Shown here piece by piece: positions 1 to 5,790 of a stretch of 5,790 nucleotides of DNA. The position numbers and the translations under genes were made by a program. The notes under the pieces were generated by a model, which was given only the letters and a program-made list of their open reading frames with translations, was not told the DNA's origin and did no database searches. The stretch comes from Bacteroidales bacterium (lineage in GTDB: Bacteria; Bacteroidota; Bacteroidia; Bacteroidales; JAADJA01). Numbering within the stretch: position 1 is the stretch's first letter; each line of letters begins with the position of its first letter. Location: contig JAOZOC010000230.1 in assembly GCA_029933495.1 (NCBI GenBank), forward strand, positions 1-5,790, written 5' to 3'.

Positions 1-354
1 GGCTTTATATATTTAGATGATTGTTATATTGTAACTGATATACCTTCACCGGAGGAATATTATGCTTTTATAAATACCATACCGATAAAAGCATACCCAA
101 ACCCGGCAACACAAGGTACGATTACTTTTGAGTATGAGAATACAGAGCACCTGGCGCCCCCCTCGGTCCCCCCTGGAGGTGGGACATTCCTTGCAATTTT
201 TAATATTTTCGGGGAGGAAATGCACGAAGAGAAAATTTACAAGCACCAGGGTGAAAGCATTGTAAATGTACAAAGTTGGCAAAAGGGGATTTATTTTGCA
301 GTGGTTTATAGTAAAGGTATGCCTGTTGGGAAGTGTAAATTTGTGGTGCAATAA
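1..354 (+). CDS. C-terminal end of a secreted protein with a T9SS type A sorting domain (5' partial)
   Basis: Frame 1 is open from the window edge to a TAA, giving the last 117 residues of a larger protein whose start lies upstream. Residues 1-12 (GFIYLDDCYIVT) look like the last strand of a beta-sandwich domain. Residues about 29-117 match the Por/T9SS C-terminal sorting domain: the YPNP motif at 32-35, a central strand ending in AIFNIFGEE (65-73), and the closing pattern GIYFAVV at 96-102 and KFVVQ at the very end. In this family the domain directs outer-membrane export by the type IX system and is usually cleaved off during surface attachment. Residues 50-61 (HLAPPSVPPGGG) do not fit the domain; the strands on either side normally join through a short turn, and the underlying DNA is very GC-rich (separate entry). 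The activity of the full protein cannot be judged from this fragment. A hairpin follows the stop, so this is probably the end of its transcript. Confidence 0.85.
   Translation, partial: GFIYLDDCYIVTDIPSPEEYYAFINTIPIKAYPNPATQGTITFEYENTEHLAPPSVPPGGGTFLAIFNIFGEEMHEEKIYKHQGESIVNVQSWQKGIYFAVVYSKGMPVGKCKFVVQ
151..185. repeat. GC-rich palindromic insert inside the sorting-domain coding sequence
   Basis: Bases 151-183 contain only 6 A/T in 33, against strongly AT-rich flanks. Bases 166-185 (gtcccccctggaggtgggac) form an inverted repeat with one mismatch: gtccc pairs with gggac, one C/T mismatch follows, then cct pairs with agg around a GG centre. Preceded by a C-rich arm (155-162), it looks like a small intragenic palindromic repeat of the REP/RUP type. 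It keeps the reading frame and adds about 11-12 residues rich in Pro and Gly. The palindrome is read directly from the sequence. That it is a dispersed repeat is inference, because there is only one copy in this window. Confidence 0.5.
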
Positions 355-360
355 ATAAAT

Positions 361-403
361 CAAGTGCAATAGTCAGCGGAGCATGCTCCGCTGCATTGCT
401 TTG
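361..403 (+). terminator. Perfect 20-bp palindrome, probable terminator of the upstream gene
   Basis: Seven bases after the stop of the first gene begins a nested hairpin. The core at 374-393 (cagcggagcatgctccgctg) is a perfect palindrome, giving an 8-bp GC-rich stem with a CATG loop. It is extended by gcaat (366-370) pairing with attgc (395-399), and caa (361-363) with ttg (401-403). A T-rich but not continuous tract (tttgattt) follows at 400-407. A competing smaller hairpin pairs ttgct (396-400) with agcaa (408-412). Position and stem strength favour a transcription terminator. The imperfect U-tract leaves room for an mRNA-stabilising hairpin or a dispersed palindromic repeat. Confidence 0.5.
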
Positions 404-544
404 ATTTAGCAAATTTCAGCACATAAAGGTAAGGGGATATCTCACCCTCCCGCACCAGACAAACCCAAAGGATTCGATATGACAGCCTGATTTATGTTTT
501 TGTATTCGCTATTTTCGTATTTTTACACTCAAAACAAAACGATT

Positions 545-2665
545 ATGTCATTCCCGAAACTATACAAGCTACTCCTTATTCTACCATTTATCTCTTTTAT
601 TTTTATTGAAGCGGGATTTGCTCAATCATCAAAATCAGTTTCACCTTTACTAACAACCGGCTGGGCACAAGCCTGTTATTATAATGATTCGTGTCCGGAT
701 GATATAAATGGTAGTTGCGGCCATGCTCTCACAGGTTGCGGAGCAACGGCTATGGCCCAGATATTGAAATATCATAATTTTCCGGTTAACGGAATAGGAG
801 TTCATTCATATATTGATCCTGATTATGGTACGATAACAGCTAATTTTAAAAACACCTATTATGACTGGCCAAATATGCCTGATATTCTTAATTCATCAAG
901 CAGCCAGGAAAAGGTTGCAGCAGTTGCACAATTGATGTTCCATTGCGGAGTGTCTGTTGAAATGGATTATGCTGCCGGATCTTCCTATTCCGGAACCACA
1001 AGTCTAAGGAATGCTTTTTATAATTATTTCAGATATTCTTCTAAAGCCCAACTGATAAAAAAATCTCATTTTTCTGATTCTATCTGGAAAAGTATGTTAA
1101 GAAATGAGCTTGACGAGGAGAGGCCTGTCTTTTATTGTATTTCTTCAGGAACCGGCGGCCATTTTATTGTGCTCGATGGTTATTCTGATAACGATTATTT
1201 CCATTTCAACTGGGGATACGGAACAGGTTACAATAAGAAACTATCAGAACTCCCAGCGGTTCAGGAGGCAATCATCGGTATTGAGCCAATAACTGAAGTG
1301 TTGAATATCTCTGCGGATTTTGTTGCCAGATTTAACAGATTTGATGATGGTAGCGGAACCGACGATTATCAAAGCAGCCTGACAACACAATATTTAATTG
1401 AGCCACCAGGAGCCGATTCTATAGCTCTGTTTTTCTCAAAACTGAACATTCAGTCGGGTTATGATTATTTAACAATTTATGATGGAGATACAACGGCAGC
1501 TCCTGTAATTGGCGAATATTGTGGTGATAACCTTCCACCTTATTTAATCTCTTCTTCAGGAAAGATGATGATTGAATTCACAACAGATGATTCCATTCAA
1601 AGCAGTGGTTTTGAGGTTGGATATTCTGCATTTATTCCCGGAGCTATTTCAGGATTGCAGGTAATAACAGATTCCACAGGGACTTTTGATGATGGCAGCG
1701 GAACCGCTTATTATTCAAGTCACACGGATGCATACTGGTTGATAGCTCCACCCGGAGCATCTTCGGTTACTGTTTCGTTCAATAGTTTTAATACAGAATT
1801 CAGTTGCGATTACCTTTGGGTTTATAATGGTGATAATATTTCCGCTGATAATCTTCTCGGTGTATTCTCAAGCACCTCTCTCCCACCCGACCTTACAGCT
1901 AACTCAGGGAAAATTCTTCTACACTTTAACAGTGACTTCTCAACAAACCGACCCGGCTGGGAAGTTTCCTTTACTTCTGAGTTTGATAAAATTAATCTAG
2001 ACATGAAAGTTTATCTGGAGGGGGCTTTTGCTGAAAATGAGATGAGCACAATTTTGAATCCGGCCTTTCTACCTCTTTTCCAACCCTTTAACAGACATCC
2101 ATGGAACTATTATGGTAGTGAAAAAGTTTCTGCTATTCCAGATACAAATATAACCGATTGGGTTCTTATTGAACTTCGCGATGCCACAGAAGTTTCAGTT
2201 GCATCAGAAGGAACGATAATCGCAAGGAGAGCAGCGTTTTTACTGAACGACGGACAAATTGTTGATTTATACAGCAACGCATCATACTGCATTGCGGCAC
2301 AATCAATTACAAACAACCTGTTTGTTGTTATTCATCACAGAAACCACCTTTCAATCATTTCATCATCACCATTAACTGAGACCGGTGGTATCTATTCCTA
2401 TGATTTTACTACAGGTGCTGATAAAGTTTACGGAGGAGCAGCAGGATACAAGCAAATAATGCAACAAATATGGGGGATGACTGCAGGTGATGCCAATGCA
2501 AATGGGATAATTGACTCTGTTGACATTTACTCTAAATGGAAACTCAAAGCCGGGGAAAATGGATATTGGCCGGCAGATTTTAATCTGGACTCAGAGATTG
2601 ATAATAAAGATAAAGATGACTTTTGGTTTTTTAACTTCGGGATGGAAAAACAGGAGCCGGAATAA
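545..2665 (+). CDS. Secreted C10 (streptopain-like) cysteine protease with two CUB domains and a dockerin-like C-terminus
   Basis: This is a 706-residue exported cysteine endopeptidase. The ATG at 545 is preferred over the in-frame ATG at 494 because it starts directly at a normal Sec signal peptide (MSFPKLYKLLLILPF...AGFAQ, about residues 1-27). Residues about 32-248 form a peptidase C10 domain resembling streptopain (SpeB): catalytic Cys65 in GCGATAMAQILKYHNFP, the VEMDYA motif, catalytic His206 in GGHFIVLDGY, then Asn222-Trp223 in HFNWGYG, ending at IIGIEP. The domain begins almost at the signal cleavage site, so the usual inhibitory propeptide is missing. The loop after NWGYG is shorter than in SpeB. 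Two CUB-like beta-sandwiches follow (about 256-363 and 374-480), each with an FDDGSGT start and a YDYLTIYDG- or CDYLWVYNG-type motif. They have one cysteine each, so no internal disulfide. Residues about 486-641 (LEGAF, LNDG, NNLFVVIHHRNHL, YDFTTG) match a C-terminal region I recall from many Bacteroidota exported proteins. Residues 644-706 carry two calcium-loop patterns starting at Asp649 (DANANGIIDSVD) and Asp678 (DFNLDSEIDNKD). There is no T9SS sorting domain. Substrate and anchoring mode are unknown. No Shine-Dalgarno sequence is visible, as is usual in this phylum. Confidence 0.9.
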   Translation: MSFPKLYKLLLILPFISFIFIEAGFAQSSKSVSPLLTTGWAQACYYNDSCPDDINGSCGHALTGCGATAMAQILKYHNFPVNGIGVHSYIDPDYGTITANFKNTYYDWPNMPDILNSSSSQEKVAAVAQLMFHCGVSVEMDYAAGSSYSGTTSLRNAFYNYFRYSSKAQLIKKSHFSDSIWKSMLRNELDEERPVFYCISSGTGGHFIVLDGYSDNDYFHFNWGYGTGYNKKLSELPAVQEAIIGIEPITEVLNISADFVARFNRFDDGSGTDDYQSSLTTQYLIEPPGADSIALFFSKLNIQSGYDYLTIYDGDTTAAPVIGEYCGDNLPPYLISSSGKMMIEFTTDDSIQSSGFEVGYSAFIPGAISGLQVITDSTGTFDDGSGTAYYSSHTDAYWLIAPPGASSVTVSFNSFNTEFSCDYLWVYNGDNISADNLLGVFSSTSLPPDLTANSGKILLHFNSDFSTNRPGWEVSFTSEFDKINLDMKVYLEGAFAENEMSTILNPAFLPLFQPFNRHPWNYYGSEKVSAIPDTNITDWVLIELRDATEVSVASEGTIIARRAAFLLNDGQIVDLYSNASYCIAAQSITNNLFVVIHHRNHLSIISSSPLTETGGIYSYDFTTGADKVYGGAAGYKQIMQQIWGMTAGDANANGIIDSVDIYSKWKLKAGENGYWPADFNLDSEIDNKDKDDFWFFNFGMEKQEPE

Positions 2666-2742
2666 TGACAATAGGATAAGCTTTTTGAACAAATCCTCAT
2701 TTATTATTTCATCTCTATCAAGCAAAACAATGACATCCTACC
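2666..2742. other. Convergent intergenic gap without a clear terminator
   Basis: These 77 bases separate the stops of the protease gene (+) and the vWA gene (-). The only pairing I find is aggat (2673-2677) with atcct (2693-2697) around a 15-base loop, which is too weak to call a terminator. Transcripts from both sides may end inefficiently or overlap here. Confidence 0.4.
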
Positions 2743-4131
2743 TTACCTGTACAAATTCACATTAACAGATTTCCCCGACTCAACTATAAATGTCCGTTCA
2801 ATGGTGCTGAAAGTCCGTTTCGCATATTTTGAGCGGAACACCACTTTGTATGTTCCAGGCTGCAAAACAATTGTTTCACGTTGTGAGGCATTATCCCGGA
2901 AATTATAGACCCATTCCAGTTTATTCTCCTTTTCTAAGTAAATACCGCCATAACCGCTTGTCTTTTTATTGATAATGGCTATTCCGGGAAGCGGGATTTC
3001 AATTGTAGTTGTATGACTTTGCTTTATCTCAACATCATCAATATAGATACGGGGGAGAGTAAGAACCTCCAGATCATAAAGATCGGTGATATACTTTTCT
3101 GATGTTCCGAAATACTGAACATTCAGGGTCTGCATACTCCCATTCTGCCGAACAATACATTTCAGGTCACGCACCGATTTATCCCTGCTGTTTATTTTTA
3201 GTTCAAGGGTACCCTGGGGTGTCTCAAGCGCAATAATTGTGTGCTTTCCCGGAGTCAGAGTAACGCTATCAAGTTTTTTCGGCGGTATTGTCTGAATCAC
3301 AACATCATAAGCAAGCAATGGATCTATCACAAGAGTATCCGGCATTCCTTTATAATTCATTGTATGTACAAAATTATATTTTATAAGGCCGGAGAAATTA
3401 TCGTAAAAAGTCATTGTCACATTGGTCTCTGTCGATTTTCCATACTGATCCAGCAGATTCACCTGTGCTGTTGTGGAATTCAGGGCTTGTGAAATAACAA
3501 CATTGAGAGCTTTGCTAAAATCCTCCTCATTGGCAGCATCATAATATGTCCCGACACAATCGAAAGCATCTGCAAAATTCCTCCCTATTCCAATGATAAA
3601 CGGTTTCAGCACAACACCCTTTTTCTGTAGTTCGTATGAAACAGCACAAGGGTCGCCATTACATTCCTCAAGGCCATCTGTAATAAGGATTATAATGTTA
3701 CGACAATTCTCGCAGGGAGGGAAATCCGATCCTGCCTGTTCAAGAGCATACGCAATCGGAGTGGTGCCCTTTGGTGTTAAAGTCTTAAGTTTTTTCTTAA
3801 TATTTATTGCATTATCTTCTCCAAAAGGAACTATCAGTTTTGTGTCGTTGCAAACCTGTGGAGGATAATTATACTGGCTACCATATGCGCGCAGCGCAAG
3901 CTCCAAATTATCAACGCTTTTCAGGCTGTCAAGAAGATTAGATAAGAGTCTTCTCGCAATATTTATCTTCATGTCGCTCTGCCATCTGCCAAACATACTC
4001 TGCGAAGCATCAAAGACAAAGAGAATCCTTGTAAGAGGCGGCTTAGCTTCTTCCTCCTCCTGTATCTGTGCATTAGTTCCTGAAAAAATAAGCAGAAATG
4101 CAATAACCGTGAATATTAGTTTTTTATTCAA
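2743..4131 (-). CDS. Exported von Willebrand factor type A (vWA) domain protein
   Basis: With a TTG start at 4129-4131 the product has 462 residues and begins with a textbook signal peptide, (M)NKKLIFTVIAFLLIFSGTNAQ. The open frame extends 18 codons further to a GTG at 4183-4185, which directly follows an in-frame TAG. That longer start (480 residues) cannot be excluded. There is no in-frame ATG before the vWA domain. Residues about 33-220 form the vWA domain with an intact metal-ion-dependent adhesion site: Asp41, Ser43 and Ser45 (DASQS), Thr124 (KGTTPIAYAL) and Asp152 (IILITDGLEEC). The extra cysteines CENC (140-143) and ECNGDPC (156-162) may form disulfides in the periplasm. The domain resembles vWA proteins often labelled calcium-activated chloride channel-like; that label does not establish a channel function. 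Residues about 225-462 are beta-rich (segments such as LTPGKHTIIAL and LQPGTYKVVF, suggesting Ig- or PEGA-like sandwiches) and end without a T9SS sorting domain. The protein probably binds a partner or ligand through a metal ion, in the periplasm or at the outer membrane. The ligand is unknown. The gene stands alone, convergent with the protease gene and divergent from the glycosidase gene. Confidence 0.85.
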   Translation of the reverse strand: MNKKLIFTVIAFLLIFSGTNAQIQEEEEAKPPLTRILFVFDASQSMFGRWQSDMKINIARRLLSNLLDSLKSVDNLELALRAYGSQYNYPPQVCNDTKLIVPFGEDNAINIKKKLKTLTPKGTTPIAYALEQAGSDFPPCENCRNIIILITDGLEECNGDPCAVSYELQKKGVVLKPFIIGIGRNFADAFDCVGTYYDAANEEDFSKALNVVISQALNSTTAQVNLLDQYGKSTETNVTMTFYDNFSGLIKYNFVHTMNYKGMPDTLVIDPLLAYDVVIQTIPPKKLDSVTLTPGKHTIIALETPQGTLELKINSRDKSVRDLKCIVRQNGSMQTLNVQYFGTSEKYITDLYDLEVLTLPRIYIDDVEIKQSHTTTIEIPLPGIAIINKKTSGYGGIYLEKENKLEWVYNFRDNASQRETIVLQPGTYKVVFRSKYAKRTFSTIERTFIVESGKSVNVNLYR

Positions 4132-4212
4132 AATATATAATTTAATAAAAGTTATCTGTAACAAATACAACTGATTAACGTTCACCTAACCAATCTATTT
4201 TACATTACTGCT

Positions 4213-4239
4213 CAAAGATATTTCTTTTTTATAAAACAA
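4213..4239 (-). promoter_or_regulatory. Bacteroidota-type promoter for the vWA gene
   Basis: On the minus strand TATCTTTG (4220 down to 4213) matches the Bacteroidota -7 consensus TAnnTTTG at every fixed base. TTG at 4239-4237 lies 16 bases upstream as a possible -33 element, slightly closer than the usual spacing. Transcription would start near 4207, giving a leader of about 22 bases to the GTG or about 76 bases to the preferred TTG start. Confidence 0.5.
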
Positions 4240-4302
4240 GAACGATGATATAAAAAATAATATGAACAACTGATTGTTAGAAAAAGGAATACTTTAGCAA
4301 TG

Positions 4303-4329
4303 TTGAATTATCTGCAATAACTATTTTTG
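4303..4329 (+). promoter_or_regulatory. Bacteroidota-type promoter for the GH3 gene
   Basis: TATTTTTG (4322-4329) matches TAnnTTTG at every fixed base. TTG (4303-4305) lies 16 bases upstream, the same spacing as in the divergent promoter. Transcription would start near 4335, about 19 bases before the ATG at 4354, which is a plausible short leader. Confidence 0.5.
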
Positions 4330-4353
4330 TGATTTATTAATTTACAGGTCCGG

Positions 4354-5790
4354 ATGAAAATAAAATACAGTGCAATATTTTTACTTCTGTTATTAATCTT
4401 CTCTTTTTCAGTAAAAGGTCAGGCTCAGTCTGATACTATCATCAAATCAAACGATACATTCTGGGTAGATTCGGTTTTGAAATCGCTCACAACAGAAGAA
4501 AAAATTGCACAACTGCTGATGGTCAGGGCTTATTCAAATAAGAGCGAAACCCATTACAAAGAGATATCCGGCCTGATAACTAAATATAATATCGGTGGAC
4601 TTTGTTTCTTTCAGGGAGGACCGGTCAGGCAGGCAAATCTCACAAACAGATATCAAAAACTTGCAAAGACACCTCTTTTTATTGCTCTTGATGCCGAATG
4701 GGGTCTTGGAATGAGGTTAGACAGTTCGTTTTCATTTCCTTACCAAATGACTATGGGTGCTATGGATTATAACGAACCTGTTTATCAGACCGGAGCCGAA
4801 ATAGCTCATCAGCTAAAAACCATTGGTGTAAACATTAATTTTGCTCCTGTTGTTGACATTAATAACAACCCCGATAATCCTGTTATCAACAGCCGCTCAT
4901 TTGGTGAAGATAAGGAAAATGTTGCAACAAAGGGAATTGCCTATATGAGAGGGATCCAGGATAACGGAATTATTGCAACTGCAAAACATTTTCCGGGTCA
5001 TGGTGATACCGGTTCCGATTCGCACAAAACTCTTCCTGTTATCAATAAATCAAGGGAATCGCTTGACTCACTTGAGTTCTATCCATTCAGAGAGCTTATA
5101 CGAACCGGGCTTAATGCTGTGATGATTGCACACCTTTTTGTCCCCTCGCTTGACAGCACAAGAAACACTCCTACAACGCTTTCAAAAAATGTTGTTACTG
5201 ATATACTAAGCAAGAAAGATGGTTTTGAAGGATTAATAGTTACAGATGCTCTTGACATGAAAGGTGTTACCAACTATTACAAACCAGGTGATATAGAGTT
5301 GAAAGCACTCCTTGCGGGAAATGACATCTTATTACTGCCCCAGAATGTAGACGCAGCCGTTAAAACAATCAAACAGGCTGTTGATAATGGAGAAGTAACT
5401 GAAGAATTAATCGACATAAAATGCAGAAAAATCCTGGAATGGAAGTACAAAGCAGGGCTAAACAGCTTTAACCCAATTAAAACAGATACAATATATAGTA
5501 TTATTAACAATCCTAATAATGAGATAATTACAAGAAAGATATTCAAGTCTGCAATAACAGTTGTGAGAAACCAAAATGACATCATCCCCTTAATGAAGCT
5601 GGATACATTGCAAATGGCCACTCTTTCGATTGGTAATCCTGAACTGAATGATTTCCAGTTGATGCTTGAAAATTATGCAGCATTTGACCACTATAACCTT
5701 TTAAAAAGTTTTCCGGATATAAAAGCTAAAAACCTGATTAAAAAGCTATCAGAATACAATCTTATAATTGTAGGAATTCAGAATACCTCT
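4354..5790 (+). CDS. Glycoside hydrolase family 3, NagZ-like beta-N-acetylglucosaminidase (3' partial)
   Basis: The ATG at 4354 opens a frame that runs without a stop to the window edge, giving 479 residues of a longer protein. It starts with a Sec signal peptide (MKIKYSAIFLLLLLIFSFSVKGQAQ), so the enzyme is exported. Residues about 30-365 are the GH3 N-terminal TIM barrel. Recognisable parts are LTTEEKIAQLLMVRAYS, IGGLCFFQGG, LFIALDAEWGLGMRL, INFAPVVDI and NSRSFGED. The NagZ signature KHFPGHGDTGSDSH (211-224) supplies the Asp222/His224 general acid-base dyad, and the predicted nucleophile is Asp298 in IVTDALDM. The family removes non-reducing-end N-acetylglucosamine, mostly from peptidoglycan fragments. 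From about residue 393 (RKIFKSAITVVRNQNDIIPL) a second alpha/beta GH3 domain begins, as in two-domain Bacillus NagZ and unlike single-domain E. coli NagZ. Bacteroidota homologues that I recall are about 1000 residues long, with a C-terminal beta-lactamase-type serine hydrolase domain. That part would lie outside this window and is inferred only. Its own promoter box lies upstream. Confidence 0.92.
   Translation, partial: MKIKYSAIFLLLLLIFSFSVKGQAQSDTIIKSNDTFWVDSVLKSLTTEEKIAQLLMVRAYSNKSETHYKEISGLITKYNIGGLCFFQGGPVRQANLTNRYQKLAKTPLFIALDAEWGLGMRLDSSFSFPYQMTMGAMDYNEPVYQTGAEIAHQLKTIGVNINFAPVVDINNNPDNPVINSRSFGEDKENVATKGIAYMRGIQDNGIIATAKHFPGHGDTGSDSHKTLPVINKSRESLDSLEFYPFRELIRTGLNAVMIAHLFVPSLDSTRNTPTTLSKNVVTDILSKKDGFEGLIVTDALDMKGVTNYYKPGDIELKALLAGNDILLLPQNVDAAVKTIKQAVDNGEVTEELIDIKCRKILEWKYKAGLNSFNPIKTDTIYSIINNPNNEIITRKIFKSAITVVRNQNDIIPLMKLDTLQMATLSIGNPELNDFQLMLENYAAFDHYNLLKSFPDIKAKNLIKKLSEYNLIIVGIQNTS

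Larger units (their letters stand above)
4132..4353. promoter_or_regulatory. Divergent promoter region between the vWA and GH3 genes
   Basis: These 222 bases (168 if the vWA gene starts at the GTG at 4185) lie between two divergent gene starts and are strongly AT-rich. They hold one promoter box pair per strand (separate entries). They also contain a 10-bp direct repeat, acaactgatt, at 4167-4176 and 4266-4275, and a small inverted repeat at 4265-4278 (aacaa/ttgtt around ctga). No tRNA, riboswitch or small gene is recognisable here. Confidence 0.5.

Noticed and set aside
46..412. Two overlapping minus-strand open frames opposite the sorting-domain gene
   Set aside because: They lie antisense to a clear sorting-domain coding frame, have no recognisable domain, and part of their content is the reverse reading of the GC-rich palindrome.
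493..517. Promoter boxes for the protease gene (tatgtttt at 493-500, tattttcg at 510-517)
   Set aside because: Each matches TAnnTTTG at all but one fixed base and neither has a TTG at suitable distance. In such AT-rich DNA this is not enough to call a promoter.
494..544. Upstream ATG adding 17 residues to the protease
   Set aside because: The added segment MFLYSLFSYFYTQNKTI precedes an already complete signal peptide. The ATG at 545 gives normal n-, h- and c-regions.
2673..2697. Possible bidirectional terminator aggat/atcct between the convergent genes
   Set aside because: The stem has only 5 bp around a 15-base loop and no adjoining U-tract on either strand.
2511..2765. Plus-strand frame of 84 codons crossing the end of the protease gene
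   Set aside because: It overlaps the dockerin-like coding sequence in another frame, has no domain or start signal, and runs into the 3' end of the convergent vWA gene.
3241..4174. Three plus-strand frames (67-91 codons) opposite the vWA gene
   Set aside because: They are antisense to a well-supported coding sequence with an intact MIDAS and look like nothing known.
5079..5621. Two minus-strand frames (64 and 114 codons) opposite the GH3 gene
   Set aside because: They are antisense to the catalytic part of the GH3 enzyme. Their hydrophobic look comes from reading AT-rich coding DNA backwards.
1..5790. CRISPR array, tRNA/rRNA, transposase, phage or toxin-antitoxin genes, or a dedicated defence system
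   Set aside because: No regularly spaced repeats, RNA gene signatures, transposase motifs or small paired genes were seen. The genes are ordinary exported proteins with no shared-system hallmark.

Overview
The window looks like a chromosomal segment of a Bacteroidota (Bacteroidetes) bacterium. The evidence is an AT-rich background, a type IX secretion (T9SS) C-terminal sorting domain, Bacteroidota-type promoter boxes (TAnnTTTG), start codons without Shine-Dalgarno sequences, and a secreted protein ending in a dockerin-like C-terminal module that I recall mainly from this phylum. I cannot name a genus.

Layout. (1) Positions 1-354 hold the 3' end of a secreted protein with a T9SS type A sorting domain; a short GC-rich palindromic insert interrupts this domain in frame. 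(2) Positions 355-544 are non-coding and contain a perfect 20-bp palindrome shortly after the stop codon, probably a terminator. (3) Positions 545-2665 (+) encode a multidomain exported cysteine protease: a signal peptide, a C10 (streptopain-like) catalytic domain with no visible propeptide, two CUB-like domains, a conserved Bacteroidota C-terminal region and a dockerin-like pair of calcium-binding loops. (4) Positions 2743-4131 (-), or to 4185 if a GTG start is used, encode an exported von Willebrand factor A (vWA) protein with an intact MIDAS metal site; it converges on the protease gene and has no ATG start. (5) Positions 4132-4353 are a divergent regulatory region with a TAnnTTTG promoter box for each direction. 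(6) From 4354 to the window end (+) is the N-terminal part of a glycoside hydrolase family 3 enzyme, NagZ-like beta-N-acetylglucosaminidase, with the Asp-His dyad and catalytic aspartate intact. It is open at the window edge and is probably the front half of a much longer protein.

All four genes encode exported proteins (the first judged from its sorting domain alone), so this is a cell-envelope/secretome neighbourhood. The gene orientations (+, +, -, +) and separate regulatory signals argue against a single operon, and nothing shows that the products form one pathway. The NagZ-like enzyme probably acts in peptidoglycan turnover. The protease is probably a surface or secreted proteinase. I see no RNA genes, CRISPR arrays, transposases or clear new system. 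The most unusual points are the palindromic insert inside the sorting domain, the protease lacking a propeptide, and the vWA gene's non-ATG start.
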